From contig JAJQBL010000081.1 in NCBI GenBank assembly GCA_021203325.1, positions 1 to 52,929 on the forward strand: a DNA stretch of 52,929 nt, given 5' to 3'. This document shows, piece after piece, positions 48,286 through 52,929 of this stretch. The stretch comes from Clostridiales bacterium (GTDB taxonomy: Bacteria > Bacillota > Clostridia > Oscillospirales > Oscillospiraceae). The notes under the pieces are model-generated. The model was not told where the DNA came from. It saw nothing but the letters and a program-made list of their open reading frames with translations, and ran no database searches. A program made the position numbers and the translations under genes. Position 1 is the first letter of the stretch, and the number at the start of each line of letters is the position of its first letter.

Positions 48286-50033
48286 GGTGCATCCTCCGTT
48301 CGTTTCCGGCTGCTGACCGCCAAAAGGTCGCGGTCGTCAGCAATTCCGTCCTTCATATGTTCAGTCTGGATGATTCTGATATAGTCCTCCAGCGCCGCCG
48401 CGCCGTTTTGCAGCGACTCCGGCTTCTGGGTGATGGTGGCGATATGGCTCATTTCCCGGTTGTCCAGCAGGGAACTCAGCACCTCGATGGGGGTGGTCTT
48501 TCCCTCCTCCCAGCGGCTTTGCAGGATGCCGAACACCTTGCCCAGCACCTCGGAGGAGAACTCCTCTTGCCCCAGCGCCTCCGCCTGGGCCAGCAGGTCC
48601 GGCTCCAGCAGGAGCAGGCGGATGACCCCTTCCTCCGCCATGGCCGAGCGCACATTCCGGTAGCGGAACTGCCGCTCCGTGGGCTGGTTCTCCGCCGCCG
48701 GGGTCAGCGCCTTCCGGTCGGCCTGCTTCTTCTGCTTCCAGCCCAGGCGGCTGCGCTGCCGCTCCACCTCGGCATGCATGGCCGCCTTGTCGATGCCTGC
48801 CGCCTCCGCTGCCTGGCCGCCGTAGATTTCCCGCTCCACCGGGCTGCTGAGCCGGGCCAGCAGGTCCGCCGCCTCCTGGAGGTACTGCACCTTCTGGTTG
48901 TCGTCGGTCAGGTCATACTTCTGCTGAATCTGGCCGATGCGGTAGGAGACCTGACCCGCCGCCCCGTCGATGAGCCGCTGGAAGGCGTTATGTCCGTACT
49001 TCTTGATAAACTCGTCCGGGTCCTTGGCCCCGGTGACCCGGAGGACCCGGACGTTGACCCCCGTTTTGTTCAGCAGGCCAATGGCCCGCTGGGCGGCGTT
49101 GATGCCCGCCTGGTCGCCGTCGTAGGAGATGACCACCTCTTTCGTGTACTTGGCCAGCAGCCGGGCGTGGCTCTCCGTCAGAGAGGTGCCCAGGGAGGCC
49201 ACCGCGCAGTCAAAGCCCCCCTGATGCAGGGCGATGGTGTCCATATAGCCCTCGGTGAGGATGAGATATCCCGCCTTGGACTTCTTTGCCAGGTTCAGGG
49301 CGAACAGGTTCTTGCTCTTGTTATAGATCACGGTGTCCGGCGAGTTCAGGTACTTGGGGGTGGAGTCGTCCAGCACCCGCCCGCCGAAGCCGATGACGTT
49401 GCCCCGCAGGTCAATGATGGGGAACATGACCCGGCCCCGGAACCGGTCATACACGCCGCCCTTTTTGGACTGCACCGCAAGCCCGGCCTCCAGCAGCTCC
49501 AGCTTTGTGTAGCCCTGCTCCGTCATGGCCTGAATCAGTCTGTCCCAGCCGTCCTCCTGCGGGAGGGAGTAGCCCAGGCCGAAGTTGGTGATGGTCCGTT
49601 TGGAGAGACCCCGCCGGGCGAAGTAGTCCTGCCCCCGCTGGCCCTGGGGGCCGGTCAGATTGGCGTGGAAGTACCGGGCCGCCGCTTTGTTCAGGCTCAG
49701 CAGCCGTTCCCGCTTCTTCGCCTCCTCCGGGTGCCCTTCGTCCTCCGGCATGGGCATCCCCGCCCGCTGGGCCAGGATACCCACCGCATCCACAAAGCCG
49801 ACGCCCTCCGCCTCCATGACGAAGTTCACCAGGTGCCCCCCCTTGTGGCAGCCGAAGCAGTAATACACCTGTTTTTCCGGCGTGACGGTAAAGGAGGGAG
49901 TCTTTTCGCTGTGGAAGGGACAGCAGCCCCAGTAGCGGTTGCCCTGTTTTTGCAGCGTGGTATAGTCGGAGGCCACGTCCATCAGATCGACCCGCTCGTT
50001 CAGCTCTTCCAAAAAAGCTTCCGGGATTGCCAT
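48282..50033 (-). CDS. dnaG: DNA primase
   Basis: A 583-residue primase. The CHC2 zinc finger ([11 protein letters not shown], with YCFGCHKGG, residues 38-62) is followed by the catalytic core and a Toprim domain ([19 protein letters not shown]), and a C-terminal DnaB-binding helical domain. ATG at 50033 has GGAGG; a start seven codons upstream is less well placed. It is translationally coupled to rpoD. Confidence 0.96.
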
Positions 50034-50270
50034 GTTCCCCCTCCGTTCTGCCATTTTATCTATTTTGGGCGATTCTTTGTGCGATATACCAGCCGGAAAT
50101 GCATTTTTTCCGCTCTTTGACCGCTTCTATCCATAGAATACGCAGTCCGCGCCGGTTTTCCTCCTGTTTTTGGGGGAAATTTTCAAAATTTTTTGCCGGG
50201 GACAAAAAGCGGAACAGATGCCGGGGACGCGGCATCCATTCCGATTCTTCTTTTCCGTTCTCCGGCTTCG

Positions 50271-51644
50271 CTATAGCACATCCAGCAGCGTCTTTGCCAG
50301 CTCGAAGTAAATCAGCAGCGAAACTGCGTCCACAATGGTGGTGATAAAGGGGGAGGCCATCACCGCCGGGTCAAAGCCCAGCTTGTTGGTCAGCATGGGC
50401 AGGGTACAGCCGATCAGCTTGGCACAGATGATGGTCAGCATCAGGGTCAGGCACACCACTGCGTCCACCGCCAGGGTGATCTCTGTCCGGCCAAACAGCG
50501 TCCGATCCACCACCCAGATTTTGACGAAGTTCACCGCGGCCAGCGTCACGCCGCAGCACAGGGCCACCCGCACTTCCTTCCAGATGACCTGGAGGATGTC
50601 CCGAAACTCGATCTCCCTCAGGGACAGACCCCGAATCACGGTGACGGAGGCCTGGGAGCCGGAGTTGCCGCCGGTGTCCATCAGCATGGGGATGAAGCCG
50701 GTCAGGGCCACGCAGGCGGACAGGGCGGCCTCAAAGCTGTCAATGATCAGCCCGGTGAAGGTGGCGGACACCATCAGCAGCATCAGCCAGGGGATACGGG
50801 CCTTCCAGGTGTCGAACACGCCGGTGCGGAGATAGGGCCGTTCGTTGGGGACAATGGCGGCCATCTTCTGGATGTCCTCCGTGGTCTCTTCCTGGAGGAC
50901 GTCCACGGCGTCGTCCACCGTGATGATGCCAACCAGACGGTCCTCCTTATCCACGACGGCAAGGCTCATCAGGTCGTACTTCTTCATCAGGTTGGCGGCC
51001 TCTTCCTGGTCGTCGGTGGTGTAGCAGTTGATGACGTTGGTGTTCATAATGTCCTGAATGTGATCCTCATACTTATGCATGAGCAGATCCTTCACCGAGA
51101 CGACGCCCTCCAGGTGGCGGCTCTTGTCGATGACAAACAGGATATAGATGGTTTCCTTATTCTGCCCGTGGGCGCGGATATAGTCAAAGGACTGGCTGAC
51201 CGTCATGTCCTTGTGGAGGGCGATATATTCGGCGGTCATAATGCTGCCGGCCGAATTGTCCGGGTAGTTCAGGAACTGATTGATGGTCTTGCGGGTGTCG
51301 GGCTTGGCGTTTTCCAGCACCCGGCGCACCACGGAGGCGGGCAGCTCCTCCAGCATATCCACCGCATCGTCCACAAACAGGTCCTCCACAATGTTTTGGA
51401 CCTCGTTATCGGTCATGCCGTTAATCAGCTCCCGCTGCACCTCCACCGGGAGATAGGCGAATACATCGCTGGCCAGGTCCTTGGACAGCATCCGAAAGAC
51501 GAGTGTGGCCTGCTCGCTGCTCAGATCCTCCAAAAAGTCGGCAATATCCGCCTCATTTAACTTTTCCAACACGAATTTCAGCTTCCGGAACTGCTTTGTC
51601 TCCACCAGCTCCTTCAGCTCTTCCATATGGATTTCAATATTCAA
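50271..51644 (-). CDS. mgtE: Magnesium transporter MgtE
   Basis: A 457-residue Mg2+ channel. It has the N-terminal superhelical domain (residues 1-130), a CBS pair (about 135-255; IMTAEYIALHKDMTV, LAVVDKEDRLVGIITVDDAVDVL) that senses Mg2+, and five membrane helices with the pore signature TGGNSGSQAS. SD AAGGAGGT precedes the ATG. A leader of about 270 nt with strong predicted structure suggests riboswitch-type control, although the M-box consensus is not recognisable. Confidence 0.95.
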   Translation of the reverse strand: MNIEIHMEELKELVETKQFRKLKFVLEKLNEADIADFLEDLSSEQATLVFRMLSKDLASDVFAYLPVEVQRELINGMTDNEVQNIVEDLFVDDAVDMLEELPASVVRRVLENAKPDTRKTINQFLNYPDNSAGSIMTAEYIALHKDMTVSQSFDYIRAHGQNKETIYILFVIDKSRHLEGVVSVKDLLMHKYEDHIQDIMNTNVINCYTTDDQEEAANLMKKYDLMSLAVVDKEDRLVGIITVDDAVDVLQEETTEDIQKMAAIVPNERPYLRTGVFDTWKARIPWLMLLMVSATFTGLIIDSFEAALSACVALTGFIPMLMDTGGNSGSQASVTVIRGLSLREIEFRDILQVIWKEVRVALCCGVTLAAVNFVKIWVVDRTLFGRTEITLAVDAVVCLTLMLTIICAKLIGCTLPMLTNKLGFDPAVMASPFITTIVDAVSLLIYFELAKTLLDVL

Positions 51645-51917
51645 TTTCAGCTACCTCCTTAACATCAAAACATCAAAGATACGTTGTGTCGGGAGGCAGG
51701 CGGCGAACGATTACTCCTTACGCCTTTGCTCTAAAAAAATGCGCTGCAGGGACTTAGAGCCGGGTCAGCACAGCGACTCAGCCCACAGGTGACTGAGACC
51801 TTTGACTGTGACCCACAAGGGAACCGGAGCATCCGTTCCGTCAGACCTGCAACTTCGACCGCTTGCGTCCATCAAATTCTCATCACCTTTCAATTCAAAA
51901 GTACAGAAACTGCCACT
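51645..51917 (-). ncRNA. Candidate structured mgtE leader RNA
   Basis: Between the promoter and mgtE the transcript can form: a closing stem GTTGCAGG (51853-51846) with CCTGCAGC (51750-51743); a hairpin at 51819-51839; a long interrupted hairpin at 51762-51814 (GGGTCA/TGACCC outer, CTCAG/CTGAG inner); and a 7-bp stem GCTCTAA/TTAGAGC (51760-51728) that encloses the 3' strand of the closing stem and a U-run. The last two can only coexist as a pseudoknot or as alternatives, as expected of a switch. I cannot match it to M-box, yybP-ykoY or other classes. Confidence 0.5.
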
Positions 51918-51923
51918 ATATCT

Positions 51924-51952
51924 ATTATGCCAGAAAACCCGCCGTCCGTCAA
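51924..51952 (-). promoter_or_regulatory. SigA-type promoter of mgtE
   Basis: Minus-strand TTGACG (51947-51952) and CATAAT (51924-51929), 17 bp apart, giving a start near 51917 and a leader of about 270 nt. Confidence 0.75.
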
Positions 51953-52117
51953 ATAAAAAAAGCCGTTTTTTCCTGTTTTCCTCCGGAAAATCTTCGTCAT
52001 TTTGCCGGAAGACCCCGGCGGGGGCGGTTTGAAGTGCCGGCTGCCGGTTTTAACAGCTTCCCCGGAAACGGCGCTTTCATGCGCATCAAAGAGTTTACAG
52101 TCCCCCACCGCGGCAAA

Positions 52118-52153
52118 AGCCTCCGATTGAAGGCTTGCCCTCAATCGGAGGCT
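52118..52153 (-). terminator. Intrinsic terminator after carB
   Basis: A perfect 13-bp stem AGCCTCCGATTGA with its complement, followed on the minus strand by TTTTGCC. The stretch 51953-52117 holds nothing else I can identify. Confidence 0.85.
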
Positions 52154-52183
52154 CAGGATACTGTGCGGTGTATGCACCAGAGG

Positions 52184-52929
52184 TCAGATCTCGGTGATGT
52201 CGATGGGCACCAGCTCCTCGCTGCGGCCCTGCTCCCGGGCGGTGAGGATGGCGTGGGCGGTGTCGATGGCGGTCAGGCACAGGACGGAGTGTTCCACCGC
52301 CATCCGGCGGATCTTCACGCCGTCGCCGTCCTCCCGCTTGGAGCGGCGGGGGGTGTTGACGATGACGTTCACCGTGCCGGACTGGATCACGTCCCCAATG
52401 TTGGGATGGGCGGCCCCCAGCTTGTGGATGAACTTCACATCCACGCCCCGTTCCTTCAGGTAGGCGTAGGTGCCCCGGGTGGCGAACAGCTCGATGCCCA
52501 GCTCCTCCATCTCCTTGGCGATGGAGACGATTTCGTCCTTGTCCTCGTCCTTCACCGTCAGGATGGCCCGGCAGCCCCGCTTGGGCACCTTCATGTTGGC
52601 CCCCTTGAAAGCCTTCATCAGGGCCTGGGGGAAGCTCTCCGCAATGCCCAGGCACTCGCCGGTGGACTTCATCTCAGGGCCAAGGTTGATGTCCACATCG
52701 GTGAGCTTCTCAAAGGAGAACACCGGCATCTTCACGGCGTAATAGCTGGCCTCCGGGTACAGGCCGGTGCCGTAGGGCATATCCTTCAGTTTCTCCCCCA
52801 GCATGACCCGGGTGGCCAGGTCGATGATGGGAACGTTGGTCACCTTGGAGATATAGGGGATGGTGCGGGAGGAACGGGGGTTGGCCTCGATGATATACAC
52901 CGTGTCGTTATAGATGATGAACTGCACGT
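52184..52929 (-). CDS. carB: Carbamoyl-phosphate synthase large subunit, C-terminal part (runs off right edge)
   Basis: The last about 248 residues of CarB. YIIEANPRSSRTIPYISKVT is the end of the second ATP-grasp domain; from about GCRAILTVKDEDKDE onward is the MGS-like allosteric domain that binds UMP/ornithine in studied enzymes. CarB uses glutamine-derived ammonia, bicarbonate and two ATP to make carbamoyl phosphate for pyrimidine and arginine synthesis. The 5' part lies outside the window. Confidence 0.95.
   Translation of the reverse strand, partial: VQFIIYNDTVYIIEANPRSSRTIPYISKVTNVPIIDLATRVMLGEKLKDMPYGTGLYPEASYYAVKMPVFSFEKLTDVDINLGPEMKSTGECLGIAESFPQALMKAFKGANMKVPKRGCRAILTVKDEDKDEIVSIAKEMEELGIELFATRGTYAYLKERGVDVKFIHKLGAAHPNIGDVIQSGTVNVIVNTPRRSKREDGDGVKIRRMAVEHSVLCLTAIDTAHAILTAREQGRSEELVPIDITEI

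Noticed and set aside
51645-51917. An M-box Mg2+ riboswitch in the mgtE leader
   Set aside because: The context fits, but the conserved M-box core blocks are not visible; kept as an unclassified structured leader.

Overview
The window is GC-rich chromosomal DNA from an anaerobic, endospore-forming Firmicute, most likely an Oscillospiraceae-type gut Clostridium (Flavonifractor/Lawsonibacter/Oscillibacter-like). This rests on sporulation genes (yqfC/yqfD, ylbJ, a SpoIIM-like protein), anaerobic ribonucleotide reductase (nrdDG), Firmicute synteny (yqfC-yqfD-phoH-ybeY-era-yqzL-recO-mutS2; dnaG-rpoD; alr-endoA), SigA-type promoters, and dispersed palindromic repeats of a kind I associate with this group. 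The genus is inference. No rRNA, tRNA, CRISPR array, prophage or transposase gene is visible.

Layout. 1-6540: start of a leftward gene under a perfect-consensus promoter, then a rightward cell-surface polymer cluster (TarI/IspD-like cytidylyltransferase, membrane acyltransferase, TagF-like glycerophosphotransferase, SDR epimerase) interrupted by a short inverted-repeat element. 6642-9284: secreted GH25 lysozyme with five tandem FN3 repeats. 9556-15002: paired ABC exporter, alanine racemase and an EndoA/MazF-type toxin without a visible antitoxin. 15095-20292: lipoprotein, PerR/Fur-like regulator with a TSCPD protein, and a copper module (CopA carrying a C-terminal CopZ-like domain, plus CsoR with two operators). 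20379-25076: small zinc-ribbon protein, YlbJ, a structured repeat, and nrdDG under a NrdR-box pair. 25453-34105: one long housekeeping operon, with yqfD broken by one base in a C-run. 34225-36865: ThrE-type split exporter (small subunit also frameshifted in a C-run), SpoIIM-like protein and TrmO. 37013-42523: polysaccharide deacetylase, second copy of the structured repeat, GT8 glycosyltransferase, a 759-residue protein that looks like a catalytically dead P-type ATPase, and RlmB. 42790-44871: FtsH. 44989-46790: AT-rich accessory island of zinc-ribbon proteins. 47032-52929: rpoD, dnaG, mgtE with a long structured 5' leader, and the 3' end of carB.

How it works together: the left half is mainly cell-envelope construction and turnover plus metal/redox homeostasis; the centre is translation, RNA and DNA maintenance; the right end is replication/transcription initiation, Mg2+ uptake and pyrimidine/arginine precursor synthesis. 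The items most worth follow-up are the pseudo-P-type ATPase, the mgtE leader RNA, the dispersed element whose hairpin arms differ between copies yet still pair, the probable internal translation start that would release CopZ from copA, and the ylbJ Shine-Dalgarno buried in a 12-bp hairpin.
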